Of a stretch of DNA of 64,000 nt, positions 17,814 to 26,006 are shown in pieces. The stretch comes from Ramlibacter tataouinensis (GTDB lineage Bacteria > Pseudomonadota > Gammaproteobacteria > Burkholderiales > Burkholderiaceae_C). The stretch's first letter is position 1. Every line of letters starts with the position of its first letter. The notes below the pieces were generated by a model that saw only the letters and a program-made list of their open reading frames with translations, was not told the DNA's origin and searched no databases. Location of the stretch: the NCBI RefSeq assembly GCF_027941915.1, contig NZ_CP116009.1:1240001-1304000 (forward strand), written 5' to 3'. Both the position numbers and the translations under genes were made by a program.

Positions 17814-18613
17814 TTGCGGGCTCCGGGGCGTTCGATGAAATCGGCGGTTCGCTTGCGGCGGAAAGCGTCGAAGCCTTCCAGGAAGTCCTCGCCCAGCAGG
17901 CAGGCGGCCTGGTCGGTCTCTTCCCGCGCCAGCTCCTCTTCCAGGCTGGCCGAGGGATGGTGCAAACGATCCTTCATCCGGCCGAAGGCCTCGGCCGGCA
18001 GCAGGGCCAGCTCGGAAGCCACGCGCACGGCGGTGGCCATGACCTCCGCGTCCTCGGCCAGGGCGTCCGCCAGCCCGATGCGCAGCGCCTCCTCGCCCAG
18101 GACGGGCCGTCCGTCGCTCAGCAACCGGTGCGCCGCCGGCAGGCCGACCCGCCGCGGCAGCGTGAGCAGCTGTCCCCAGTCGGGCGCCAGGCCGAGCTTG
18201 AGGAAGGGGAACAGCACACGCGCGTTGCGGCCGATCACGATGCGGTCGCCCAGCAGCGCCAGGCCGACGGCGGCACCGGCCGTCACGCCTTCCATCGCGC
18301 TGACCACCGGGATTCGCGCCTGCGCGACCAGCCGGCACAGCACGTGGATGTGGCGCATGCGCTCGCGCGCCTGCGCCTCGCTCAGGCCCACCATGCTCGG
18401 CACGTCGCCGCCGGCGGAAAACACGCCCTCGACCCCGCCGAACACCAGCGCCCTCGTCCGGCCATCGGCCAGCAGCGCCTGCAGGTGGTCGATGAAGCCC
18501 TGGCGCACGTCGTAGTCGATCGCGTTGCGCTTGTCCGGCCGGTTGATCCGCAGCCGGGCCACGTGCGGCGCCGGGTGGTCGAGGAGGACGACGGGCTGCG
18601 CCACGTCAGGCAC
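17810..18613 (-). CDS. Enoyl-CoA hydratase/isomerase family protein
   Basis: The 267-residue crotonase-fold protein has oxyanion segment FSAGGDVPSM and a second block AMEGVTAGAAVGLALLGD. The hydratase Glu region is replaced by LKLGLAPDWGQLLTLPR, with Pro-Asp-Trp at the second catalytic position, so isomerase or C-C hydrolase activity is as likely as hydration. The start is probably GTG at 18613, overlapping the thiolase stop by eight bases; a GTG at 18604 is an alternative. Confidence 0.85.
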   Translation of the reverse strand: MPDVAQPVVLLDHPAPHVARLRINRPDKRNAIDYDVRQGFIDHLQALLADGRTRALVFGGVEGVFSAGGDVPSMVGLSEAQARERMRHIHVLCRLVAQARIPVVSAMEGVTAGAAVGLALLGDRIVIGRNARVLFPFLKLGLAPDWGQLLTLPRRVGLPAAHRLLSDGRPVLGEEALRIGLADALAEDAEVMATAVRVASELALLPAEAFGRMKDRLHHPSASLEEELAREETDQAACLLGEDFLEGFDAFRRKRTADFIERPGARK

Positions 18614-19808
18614 CTTCCAGTCCGACGATGGAGACGGAGCAGACGTTCTGCGAGGGCTGGCCGCCCAGGTTGTGGATCAGCCCGGTCTTGGGGTTGGCGA
18701 GCTGGCGCGGGCCGGCGCGGCCCTGCAGCTGCAGGTAGATCTCGTACAGCATGCGGATGCCGCTGGCGCCCACCGGGTGGCCGAAGCACTTGAGGCCGCC
18801 GTCGATCTGGCAGGGCACGCGGCCGTCGGCGTCGAAGGCGCCATCGAGCACGTCCTGCACGGCCTTGCCGTCGTCCGACAGGCCCAGGTCTTCCATGGTC
18901 ACCAGCTCGGTGATCGAGAAGCAGTCGTGCACCTCGGTCATGCTCAGCTCCTCGCGGGGGTTGCGGATGCCGGCTTCCTCGTAGGCCCTCTTCGCCGCGA
19001 TGCGCGCGGTGTGCACGTAGCTGCCGTCCCATTCGCTGGACTGCAGTTCCCAGCCGTTGGACACCGCGACCTGCAGCGCCTTGACGGTGACCAGGTCCTT
19101 CTTGCCCAGCCCGCGCGCGATGTCGGGCGTGGTCACGATCACCGCCGCCGCGCCATCGGAGACGCCAGCGCAGTCGAACAGGCCCAGCGGCTCGGCGATG
19201 ATCGGTGCCTTGAGCACCGTCTCCTCGCTGACGGCTTTCTGGAAGTGCGCCTTCGGGTTCTTCGCGCCGTTGGCATGGCTCTTCACCGAGACGTGCGCGA
19301 TCGCACGCTTGAGCAGCGCGGCGTCGATGCCGTGCCTGGCGCGGTAGGCGCTGGCGAGCTGGGCGAAGTTGGCCGGCGCCACCGCATTCGGGTACCACTG
19401 CGGGATGTAGGTGCCGACGGTGGCCATCGGCAGGCCGCCGTAGCCGGTGTCCTTGAGCTTTTCCACGCCCAGCGCGAGCGCGATGTCGCAGGCGCCGGCG
19501 GCCACCGCGTACACCGCGGCGCGGATCGCCTCGGAGCCGCCGGCGCAGAAGTTCTCCACCCGCGTCACGCCGATGTTGGGCAGGCGCAGCGCGATGCCCA
19601 TGGGCGTGCCGCCGCGGCCGGTGCCGACGTCGTCCATGTGGGTGGAGAACCAGGCGGCGCCGAGCTGGTCGGGCGAGATCCCCGCGTCGGCCATCGCCTC
19701 GTTGTAGGCCTCGAGCATGAGGTCTTCCGGGCTGGCGTCCCAGCGCTCGCCGAACTTGCTGCAGCCCATGCCGAGGATGGCCACCTTGTCCTTGATGCCT
19801 TGTGCCAT
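18606..19808 (-). CDS. SCP2-type thiolase/acyl-CoA acetyltransferase
   Basis: The 400-residue thiolase-fold protein has a candidate nucleophile Cys88 (ENFCAGGSEA), a TEVHDCFSITE segment and GHPVGASG near the C-terminus, the pattern of SCP-x/Ltp-type thiolases. It would cleave a 3-oxoacyl-CoA with CoA, or act as an aldolase with a DUF35 partner as Ltp2 does. It follows by 10 bp the gene for an HMG-CoA-synthase-like/DUF35 fusion, a pairing reminiscent of archaeal thiolase-DUF35-HMGCS complexes. A GGAGA site precedes the ATG. Confidence 0.88.
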   Translation of the reverse strand: MAQGIKDKVAILGMGCSKFGERWDASPEDLMLEAYNEAMADAGISPDQLGAAWFSTHMDDVGTGRGGTPMGIALRLPNIGVTRVENFCAGGSEAIRAAVYAVAAGACDIALALGVEKLKDTGYGGLPMATVGTYIPQWYPNAVAPANFAQLASAYRARHGIDAALLKRAIAHVSVKSHANGAKNPKAHFQKAVSEETVLKAPIIAEPLGLFDCAGVSDGAAAVIVTTPDIARGLGKKDLVTVKALQVAVSNGWELQSSEWDGSYVHTARIAAKRAYEEAGIRNPREELSMTEVHDCFSITELVTMEDLGLSDDGKAVQDVLDGAFDADGRVPCQIDGGLKCFGHPVGASGIRMLYEIYLQLQGRAGPRQLANPKTGLIHNLGGQPSQNVCSVSIVGLEGA

Positions 19809-19818
19809 GGTCGTCTCC

Positions 19819-21273
19819 TTAGCCTTGCGCGCCGCGCACCGGCGTGGCCTTCCAGAAGTACCGCGTGAAGCCGCGGCGCTCGTCGATGTCCTTGATGCGG
19901 AACACCATCTCCATCGGCGTGCCGGCATCCACTTCGCCGACTTCCAGGTCGGTGAAGTCCATCAGGATGCGGCCGCCCCCTTCGAAATCGATCTGCCCGT
20001 AGTGGTGCGGCGGCGCCGGGTGCCAGGACAGGTACTCGGCCGACCAGCTGAGGATCCTGGCCGGACGGTCGGCCAGCTTGTGCGGCTTTTGCGTGTCCTG
20101 CAGCGGCTTGGCGTCGTAGCTCAGGCGCGAGGGCGGGAAGTGCACGCTGCCCGTCACCTCGCAGCGGCCGGCCACCAGGCCCAGCAGCGCCTCGTGGTGG
20201 CGCCAGGCGGTGGACAGCGCCGTCTTCTTGTCCTGCTCGCCGCGCATGCCGCGCTCCAGCGCGAGCTGGCCCTTGAACGACAGGAAGCGGGTGTAGTTGC
20301 GCTCCTCGACGCCGCGCGCCAGCCACTGGCTGACGCCGCGCGCGGGCTTGAAGCCGTCGATGGCGTCGGTCACGCGGAACACCAGCGCCTGCGCGCCGCT
20401 GCCGAACTGGGCCAGCACGATGGTCTGGCCGGGACGGGCCCGCTCCAGCACCTGCGCCAGCAGCAGCAGGCCGTGCGGCACGCCGGTGTCACCCACCGAC
20501 TCGGCCAGGTTGCCGACCACGGATTCGGGGCCCAGGCCGCAAGCCTTGGCGAGCTGCTGGTCCATCTTGGCGAAGGTGGTCGGGAAGATGAAGTGGTCCA
20601 CTTCCGCCGCCGCCACGCCCGCCTGCGCCAGCGCCGCCTTGACGGCGCGCGGCACCAGCTTGGCGATGCCTTCGTCGCGCACCCAGCGCTCTTCCCAGTG
20701 GTAGTCCACCTCCTCGCCGGCGGCGCGGAAGTGGTCGACAAAGTCGGCCGTCACGGTGCTGCCGCCCAGGTACTCGGCCAGGACCTTGTCGCGGCCGACC
20801 AGCACGGCCGCGGCGGCGTCACCGTACTCCAGCTCCTGCGCGCTGGCCGCGCGGGTGCGGCGGTTGTCGGCGGCCAGCACCAGCGTGTCGCCGCCGCCGG
20901 CCTGCACGCGCGCGATGGCCTGGGTGAAGGCCGACAGCGCGGCGCGCTGCGTGCCGCCCATGTCCATCGCCTCGATCCCGTCGTCGAGCGTCAGCGCCCC
21001 GGCCACCACGGCGGCATTGAGGCGCTCGGCGAACGGCAGCGTGTCGGAGGCGAGCAGCAGCCCGCGCACGCGGCTGCGGTCTTCCGCCGGGCCCAGGCAG
21101 TCGCGCGCGGCGGCGACGGCCAGGGTGATGCTGTCTTCGTCCCAGTTGGCGAAGGCGCGGGTGCCCTTGCGCGACGCGAACTGCGGCGCGTACCAGGCGT
21201 TGGCCTGTCCGGCCGCCTGGCGCGACAGGCGCAGGCGCGGCACGTAGCCGCCGTATGCGGTGATTCCGATCAT
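19819..21273 (-). CDS. HMG-CoA synthase-like/thiolase-fold protein fused to DUF35 OB-fold
   Basis: Residues 1 to about 340 of this 484-residue protein resemble the KAS III/HMG-CoA synthase fold. The C-terminal 120 residues (SWSAEYLSWHPAPPHHYGQIDFEGGGR and on) look like the OB-fold part of DUF35. The loop where HMG-CoA synthase carries its nucleophilic Cys reads EAMDMGGTQRAALSA, with no Cys. No CxxC zinc ribbon is evident in the DUF35 part. It may be a non-acylating lyase or a scaffold presenting substrate to the adjacent thiolase. The start overlaps the hydrolase stop by four bases. Confidence 0.75.
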   Translation of the reverse strand: MIGITAYGGYVPRLRLSRQAAGQANAWYAPQFASRKGTRAFANWDEDSITLAVAAARDCLGPAEDRSRVRGLLLASDTLPFAERLNAAVVAGALTLDDGIEAMDMGGTQRAALSAFTQAIARVQAGGGDTLVLAADNRRTRAASAQELEYGDAAAAVLVGRDKVLAEYLGGSTVTADFVDHFRAAGEEVDYHWEERWVRDEGIAKLVPRAVKAALAQAGVAAAEVDHFIFPTTFAKMDQQLAKACGLGPESVVGNLAESVGDTGVPHGLLLLAQVLERARPGQTIVLAQFGSGAQALVFRVTDAIDGFKPARGVSQWLARGVEERNYTRFLSFKGQLALERGMRGEQDKKTALSTAWRHHEALLGLVAGRCEVTGSVHFPPSRLSYDAKPLQDTQKPHKLADRPARILSWSAEYLSWHPAPPHHYGQIDFEGGGRILMDFTDLEVGEVDAGTPMEMVFRIKDIDERRGFTRYFWKATPVRGAQG

Positions 21274-22193
21274 GTTGAAGGCTCTCCGGAAGGAGCGCGG
21301 CCCAGGTGGGACGCAAGGAAGCGGCCGCCCGCGAGCAGCGCTTCGCGCGCCTCGGGCAACTCGCCGGGAAATTGCTGGAACACGTGGATCATGCCCGGCC
21401 AGGCCTGGCTTTCGGCCTGCCCGCCGGCGGCACGCACGCGACGGGCGAACGCCTCGGAGTCGCTCAGCACCGTCTCGCGGTCGCCCACCTGCAGCAGCAG
21501 CGGGGGCAGCGCGGCCAGCTGGGCGTCGCTCGCGTACAGCGGCGAGGCGAGCGGATCGCGCGGGTCGGCGTCGGGGCCGAGGAAGTTGCGCGCCATCGCC
21601 TGGATCATCGGCCGCTGGTGGATCGGGTCGGCGGCGGCGCGCGTCTCGTAGCTCTCGCCGGTCGCCGCCAGGTCGGTCCAGGCCGACATCAGGAAGGCTG
21701 CGGCCGGCAGCGCATCGCCGCGGCCGTACAGGGCCAGCATCGTGCCCAGGGCCAGGCCGCCGCCGGCGGAGTCGCCTGCCAGCGCGATGTCCTTCGCGGC
21801 GAAGCCCTGGCCGCGCAGCCATTGCAGCACTGCCAGCGCGTCCTGCAGCGGCGCGGGATGGCGGTGTTCCGGCGCCAGCCGGTAAGCCACCCCCAGCACG
21901 CGCACGCCGGCGGCAGCGGACAGCCGCGCCATCAGCTCGCGATGCGAATGCAGCGAGCCGACCTGGAAGCCGCCGCCGTGGAAGTAGACGATGGCCTGGT
22001 CGCTGCGCACGCCGGGCGCGGCGATCCAGGCGCTGGGCACGCCGCCGGCCTGCACCGGCTCGAACGAGGCGTCGCCGGTGGCGTTGAACAAGGCATCCCA
22101 GTCGGCGCGCATCTGTGCAACGGTGGTGTCGCGGCGCCAGCGGCCATAGACCGAGCGGACGCGGGCGATGACGGCATCGACGTGCTCGCTCAT
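21270..22193 (-). CDS. Alpha/beta hydrolase of the HSL family
   Basis: The 307-residue esterase/lipase-type protein has the oxyanion motif HGGGF (72-76), nucleophile elbow GDSAGG (Ser142) and late acid and His regions (LLQVGDRETV, GMIHVFQ). No signal peptide is present, so it acts in the cytoplasm. The hormone-sensitive-lipase family hydrolyses carboxylic esters or lactones. In this operon it may open a lactone formed during ring degradation. The stop and start codons overlap those of both neighbours by four bases. Confidence 0.87.
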   Translation of the reverse strand: MSEHVDAVIARVRSVYGRWRRDTTVAQMRADWDALFNATGDASFEPVQAGGVPSAWIAAPGVRSDQAIVYFHGGGFQVGSLHSHRELMARLSAAAGVRVLGVAYRLAPEHRHPAPLQDALAVLQWLRGQGFAAKDIALAGDSAGGGLALGTMLALYGRGDALPAAAFLMSAWTDLAATGESYETRAAADPIHQRPMIQAMARNFLGPDADPRDPLASPLYASDAQLAALPPLLLQVGDRETVLSDSEAFARRVRAAGGQAESQAWPGMIHVFQQFPGELPEAREALLAGGRFLASHLGRAPSGEPST

Positions 22194-22930
22194 GCGCCGC
22201 ACCCCATGCCGCCAGACACGCCCAGCACTTCGCCGGTGACGTAGCCGGCCGCTTCCGACGCGAGGAAAGCCACGGCCGCGGCCACCTCGTCGCTGGTGCC
22301 CAGCCGGCCGGCCAGCGTGGCGCCGGTCATCGCGTCCATCAGCTTGCCGCCGCCCTGCTGCACCGCCTGCCGCAGCAGGGGTGTGTCGATCGGTCCGGGC
22401 GCCACCACGTTGGCGGTGATGCCCTTGCGTCCGTTCTCGCGTGCAATCGAGCGCGTGAACGCGATCACGCCGCCCTTGGCGGCCGCGTACACCGAGCCGC
22501 CGCGCGAACCCAGCCGGCCCGCTTCGGAAGCGACGTTGACGATGCGCCCGTAGCCGGCCTGCTGCATGGCGGGCAGCACGGCATGCGTGGTGTTGAGCAC
22601 CGATTCCAGATTGACACCGAGCAGGCGCCGCCAGTCCTGCGGCGTGGTCCTGGTGAAGAACTCGTGCTGGTCGACGCCGGCGCAGTTCACCAGCACGTCG
22701 AACGGGCCGAACTGCTGCACCACCGCGTGTACGCGCTCGTAGTCGCAGACGTCCAGTTGCACCGCATCGGCACCGCATTCGTCGGCCAGCCGGCGTGCGG
22801 CCTCGCCCTGCAGGTCCGCGCACACCACGGCCAGGCCATCGGCCGCCAGCCGCCGCACGATGGCCGCGCCGATGCCGCTGGCGCCGCCGGTGACGAGGGC
22901 GCGCCGCTGCGCGCTTGCGCCGCCCGCCAC
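22190..22930 (-). CDS. Short-chain dehydrogenase/reductase
   Basis: The 246-residue classical SDR has cofactor motif TGGASGIG (residues 14-21), NCAG (82-85), a catalytic Ser near 135 or 142, and Tyr148/Lys152 in YAAAK. An acidic residue after the second strand (CADL) suggests NAD(H) preference. The gene begins with GTG at 22930, one base after the upstream enoyl-CoA hydratase stop, and overlaps the hydrolase by four bases. It may oxidise the cis-diol or an alcohol made by the Rieske oxygenase, or reduce a 3-oxoacyl-CoA; the context allows either. Confidence 0.88.
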   Translation of the reverse strand: MAGGASAQRRALVTGGASGIGAAIVRRLAADGLAVVCADLQGEAARRLADECGADAVQLDVCDYERVHAVVQQFGPFDVLVNCAGVDQHEFFTRTTPQDWRRLLGVNLESVLNTTHAVLPAMQQAGYGRIVNVASEAGRLGSRGGSVYAAAKGGVIAFTRSIARENGRKGITANVVAPGPIDTPLLRQAVQQGGGKLMDAMTGATLAGRLGTSDEVAAAVAFLASEAAGYVTGEVLGVSGGMGCGA

Positions 22931-22931
22931 T

Positions 22932-23756
22932 TCAGCGCCCCGTGAAGCGCGGCGCGCGCTTGTCGATCACGGCCGCCAGGCCCTCGCGCGCATCGGCCGT
23001 GCCCGACAGGAAGGCCTGCGCGTGGTTCTCCTGCGGCATCGCGGCTTCCACGCCCTGGCCGATGCCGTTCCACAGCAGCCGCTTGGTATTGGCCAGCGCG
23101 GCCGGGGCGCCGGCCGCGAGCTGCCGCGCCAGCGACCAGGCCTCGTCGAGCAGCTGGGCGTCCGGGACCACGCGCGTGACCAGGCCCATCTCCTTGGCCT
23201 CGGCGGCGGTGATCACCGGGTTGAGCATCAGGATCTCCATGGCGCGGCGGAAGCCGACCAGCTGGGTCAGCGTGACCGACACGCCGGCATCCGGCACCAT
23301 CGCCACCCGCGTGGCACCGGCCAGGAAGCGGGTGGATTCGCCGGCGACGATGAAGTCGGACGAGCAGACCAGGCCCATGCCACCGCCGCCGGCGGCGAAC
23401 CCATGCACCGCCGAGACCACCGGCGGGTTGAGGCGGATCAGGGCCGATGCCGCCAGCTGCAGCAGCGAAGTCGCCACCCGGATGTAGTCCGGCAGCGCCT
23501 CGCCCTTGGACAGGAAGGTGTGGACGTCGCCGCCAGCGCAGAAGTTCTTGCCCTCGCCGGTCAGCAGCACGGCGCGCACCCGGCCGTCGCCGTGGATGCG
23601 CAGCACCGCCTCGTGCAGCGCGCGCAGCAGTTCGACGTTCAGGCCATTGGCCGACTCCGGCCGGTTCAGGCGCAGGTGCGCCACGCCGCCGGCGTGCAGC
23701 TCCAGCCGCACCGGGCCGTCCGCGACCAGCACCTCGGGTTTCGTCTCCTGGCTCAT
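22932..23756 (-). CDS. Enoyl-CoA hydratase/isomerase family protein
   Basis: The 274-residue crotonase-fold protein has oxyanion segments FCAGGDVHTFL and GFAAGGGGMGLVCSSD. The third block (ATRVAMVPDAGVSVTL) lacks the classical hydratase Glu pair and instead has Asp, as in some 2-(1,2-epoxy)acyl-CoA isomerases (PaaG-like). It lies between the oxygenase beta subunit (23 bp away) and the SDR (1 bp away), so it is the first CoA-ester enzyme of the operon. Isomerase activity is a reasonable alternative to hydration. Confidence 0.86.
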   Translation of the reverse strand: MSQETKPEVLVADGPVRLELHAGGVAHLRLNRPESANGLNVELLRALHEAVLRIHGDGRVRAVLLTGEGKNFCAGGDVHTFLSKGEALPDYIRVATSLLQLAASALIRLNPPVVSAVHGFAAGGGGMGLVCSSDFIVAGESTRFLAGATRVAMVPDAGVSVTLTQLVGFRRAMEILMLNPVITAAEAKEMGLVTRVVPDAQLLDEAWSLARQLAAGAPAALANTKRLLWNGIGQGVEAAMPQENHAQAFLSGTADAREGLAAVIDKRAPRFTGR

Positions 23757-23779
23757 TGGCTGTTCTCCGGTTGCTTCGG

Positions 23780-24271
23780 TTAGATGAGGAAGGCCATGGA
23801 GTACAGCGCCTCGGCGTTGTTCACCAGGTTGACCTTCTTGAGCGACATGCGCAGCTCGCCATCGATGCGGCGCAGCTTGTACTCGGTGCGCATCGCCCAG
23901 ACCACTTCGCCGCGGGTCTGCGACTCGAACAGCATCATGTTGCACGCCACGTCGAGCTCGGCGCCGCGGTCGTCCAGCACCTCGATGTTGGAGACCAGCC
24001 GGCGCAGCCGCGACTTGGGCGTCTGGCTGAAGCGCTTGCCGGTGTGGAACTGGCGGATGCGCAGGGCGATGCGGGAGCGGTTGTCGTAGAGGATCGACAT
24101 CACCTTCTCCGGGTCGCCGTCGTCGCCGTTGGCGGGCACCCAGTAGACGCCGTCGTCGGTCCAGAGCGCCTCCCAGTCGTCGTAGCGGTGCTCGTCCTGC
24201 AGCCGCGCCTCGCGGTAGATGAAGCGGGTGACGTCTTCCAGCGCGTCGCGTTGTTCGGGGGTCATGGGCAT
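23780..24271 (-). CDS. Rieske dioxygenase small (beta) subunit
   Basis: The 163-residue protein has the cystatin/SnoaL-like fold of ring-hydroxylating dioxygenase beta subunits. It starts with MPMTPEQRDALEDVTRFIYREA and has the mid-segment YDNRSRIALRIRQF, typical of the family. The beta subunit stabilises the alpha3beta3 hexamer. The start overlaps the alpha-subunit stop by one base (TGATG), ensuring stoichiometric translation. Ends with TAA at 23780. Confidence 0.92.
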   Translation of the reverse strand: MPMTPEQRDALEDVTRFIYREARLQDEHRYDDWEALWTDDGVYWVPANGDDGDPEKVMSILYDNRSRIALRIRQFHTGKRFSQTPKSRLRRLVSNIEVLDDRGAELDVACNMMLFESQTRGEVVWAMRTEYKLRRIDGELRMSLKKVNLVNNAEALYSMAFLI

Positions 24272-25563
24272 CACTCGGCCTCCATCAGCGAGCGGTAGTG
24301 GCGCCAGATGCCGCGGGTGGGCACCTCGTCGGTGTTGTCGCCGATCAGGAACCCGTCCTCGTCGCGGCGCTCGCGGTGCTTGCCGCGGCCCAGGAACAGC
24401 CACTCCGGGTTGCGCATCTGCACGCCCATCTGGGTGCGCTCGTACATTTCGGCGTCGTCGGCCAGCAGGAAGCCGGCCGGGCCGACCGAGCCCATGGTCT
24501 GCTGGCGCATGCGCCGGTTCAGGTCGGGGGCGCCCTTGAACTGCAGCGCGGTGACGTGCTGCACCGACTCGTTCACGGCGAGCGGCTGGATCACGAAGAT
24601 CTGGATTTCCGCGATGAACAGGTTCGGATAGATCATGATGTGCGGCGTGCCGTCGATCATGATCTTGCGCGCCTTCTCCTCGCCGTAGGCGGCGTTCATC
24701 CTGGCCGTGTACTCGGGCAGCCTGTCGGCCGTGGTGCCGAACCAGGACATCGGCACGTCGCGCTTGCGGAACTCCGGACGCAGGTCGTTCTCGGTGTGGC
24801 CGTTGCCGAAATCGCGCGAGACGGCGGTGGACTCGGCGCTGTACAGCTCGCCGATCCCGCTTTGCGCCACCTCGAAGATCGAGGCGTGCACGAACGACGG
24901 GTGGTAGCCGTCGGTCTCGTTCTCCACCAGGAATTTCCAGTTGGCCTTGACCTTGTGCTTGAGGAAGCCGGCGGTGATCTCCACCTCGCCCTCGGGCGAG
25001 GTGTCGCACAGCGCGTCGATCGACTTCATGGCCGCGCCCAGGTGTTCTTCCAGGCTGGGGCCTTCGGCCGCCATCGAGCCGAACACGAAGCCGCGGTAGC
25101 TGGCGACCCGGGCCACCTTGCCCAGGCCATACTCCGAACGGTCCACGCCTTCGTAGCCCGAGGGGAAGGGCCAGCCCTTGAGCGCGCCGTCGTTGGAGAA
25201 GGTCCAGCCGTGGTAGGGGCAGGTGAAGGAGCGCGCGTTGCCGCGCTCGGTCATGCACACGCGGTTGCCGCGGTGCGAGCAGCGGTTGTGCAGCAGGTGC
25301 ACCTGGCCGCTGCGGTCGCGGGTCATGATGATGGGCTCCGGGCCGATCGACTTCATCACGAAGTCGTTGGCGTTGGGCACCTCGCTTTCGTGGCCGACGT
25401 AGACCCAGGTGCGGAACCAGATCTTCTCGAGTTCGGCCTGGAAGATGGCCGGGTCCGTGTAGAGCGAGCCATGCACGTGCTCCGGGCGCACGAGCTCGTC
25501 CCAGCGCCGCTGCACGCCGGGCGCGGCGGCAGCGGTGGGCATCACATGGGCACAGGTATCCAA
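24271..25563 (-). CDS. Rieske dioxygenase large (alpha) subunit
   Basis: The 430-residue catalytic subunit has Rieske ligands Cys95/His97 (CSHRGN) and Cys115/His118 (CPYHGW), bridging Asp218 and mononuclear-iron His221/His226 (DGYHPSFVH). It would insert O2 into an aromatic or cyclic substrate using electrons from the ferredoxin at 25686 and the reductase at 2320. TTG at 25563 was chosen as start because GGAGG lies seven bases upstream, whereas the ATG at 25542 has no ribosome site. It heads the leftward operon of at least 14 genes to 10375, driven by the promoter at 25647-25618. Substrate specificity cannot be read from sequence. Confidence 0.92.
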   Translation of the reverse strand: MDTCAHVMPTAAAAPGVQRRWDELVRPEHVHGSLYTDPAIFQAELEKIWFRTWVYVGHESEVPNANDFVMKSIGPEPIIMTRDRSGQVHLLHNRCSHRGNRVCMTERGNARSFTCPYHGWTFSNDGALKGWPFPSGYEGVDRSEYGLGKVARVASYRGFVFGSMAAEGPSLEEHLGAAMKSIDALCDTSPEGEVEITAGFLKHKVKANWKFLVENETDGYHPSFVHASIFEVAQSGIGELYSAESTAVSRDFGNGHTENDLRPEFRKRDVPMSWFGTTADRLPEYTARMNAAYGEEKARKIMIDGTPHIMIYPNLFIAEIQIFVIQPLAVNESVQHVTALQFKGAPDLNRRMRQQTMGSVGPAGFLLADDAEMYERTQMGVQMRNPEWLFLGRGKHRERRDEDGFLIGDNTDEVPTRGIWRHYRSLMEAE

Positions 25564-25617
25564 GAAAGGGCCTCCATGAATCGTTCGCGGATGTTGTCGA
25601 ATGTCAAACGCAGTGGA

Positions 25618-25647
25618 ATAATAGTCCGACGAGACGGACTATGTCAA
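25618..25647 (-). promoter_or_regulatory. Rieske operon sigma70 promoter with TetR-type operator O4
   Basis: Leftward, a consensus -35 TTGACA (25647-25642) and -10 TATTAT (25623-25618) are separated by exactly 18 bp, and this spacer is almost entirely the palindrome TAGTCCGACGAGACGGACTA (25622-25641). Repressor and RNA polymerase would exclude each other. The same operator lies 45 bp upstream of the divergent ferredoxin gene and may control it too. Confidence 0.88.
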
Positions 25648-25685
25648 CGCATGGCCCGAAGCCTGTTCTCCAAGGGAACCCCCGC

Positions 25686-26006
25686 ATGCCCACCGTTCAC
25701 TTCATCGATCCCCAAGGCGCCGAGCACGCAGTCGACGCACCCGTCGGCAAGAGCCTGATGCAGGCCGCGCTCGACCATTCCGTGCCCGGCATCCTGGGCG
25801 ACTGCGGCGGCGCCTGCAGCTGCGCCACCTGCCACGGCTATGTCGACCCTGCCTTCCTCGACCGGCTGCCGCCGCGTTCGGAGACCGAGGTGTTCATGCT
25901 CGAAGGCGTGCCTGACCTGCGCGACAACAGCCGCCTGTGCTGCCAGATCCGCATGAACGCGGAGCTGGCAGGCATCCGCGTGCAGCTGCCGGACGAGCAG
26001 GTCTGA
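25686..26006 (+). CDS. [2Fe-2S] ferredoxin, adrenodoxin/putidaredoxin type
   Basis: The 106-residue soluble electron carrier binds its cluster through Cys40, Cys46, Cys49 and Cys85 or Cys86, the C-x5-C-x2-C-x(35/36)-C spacing of vertebrate-type ferredoxins (CGGACSCATC). It would accept electrons from the FAD reductase at 2320-1019 and feed the Rieske oxygenase. It is the first gene of the rightward operon ferredoxin-CitE-nitroreductase-permease, sharing a divergent control region with the oxygenase genes. Confidence 0.93.
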   Translation: MPTVHFIDPQGAEHAVDAPVGKSLMQAALDHSVPGILGDCGGACSCATCHGYVDPAFLDRLPPRSETEVFMLEGVPDLRDNSRLCCQIRMNAELAGIRVQLPDEQV

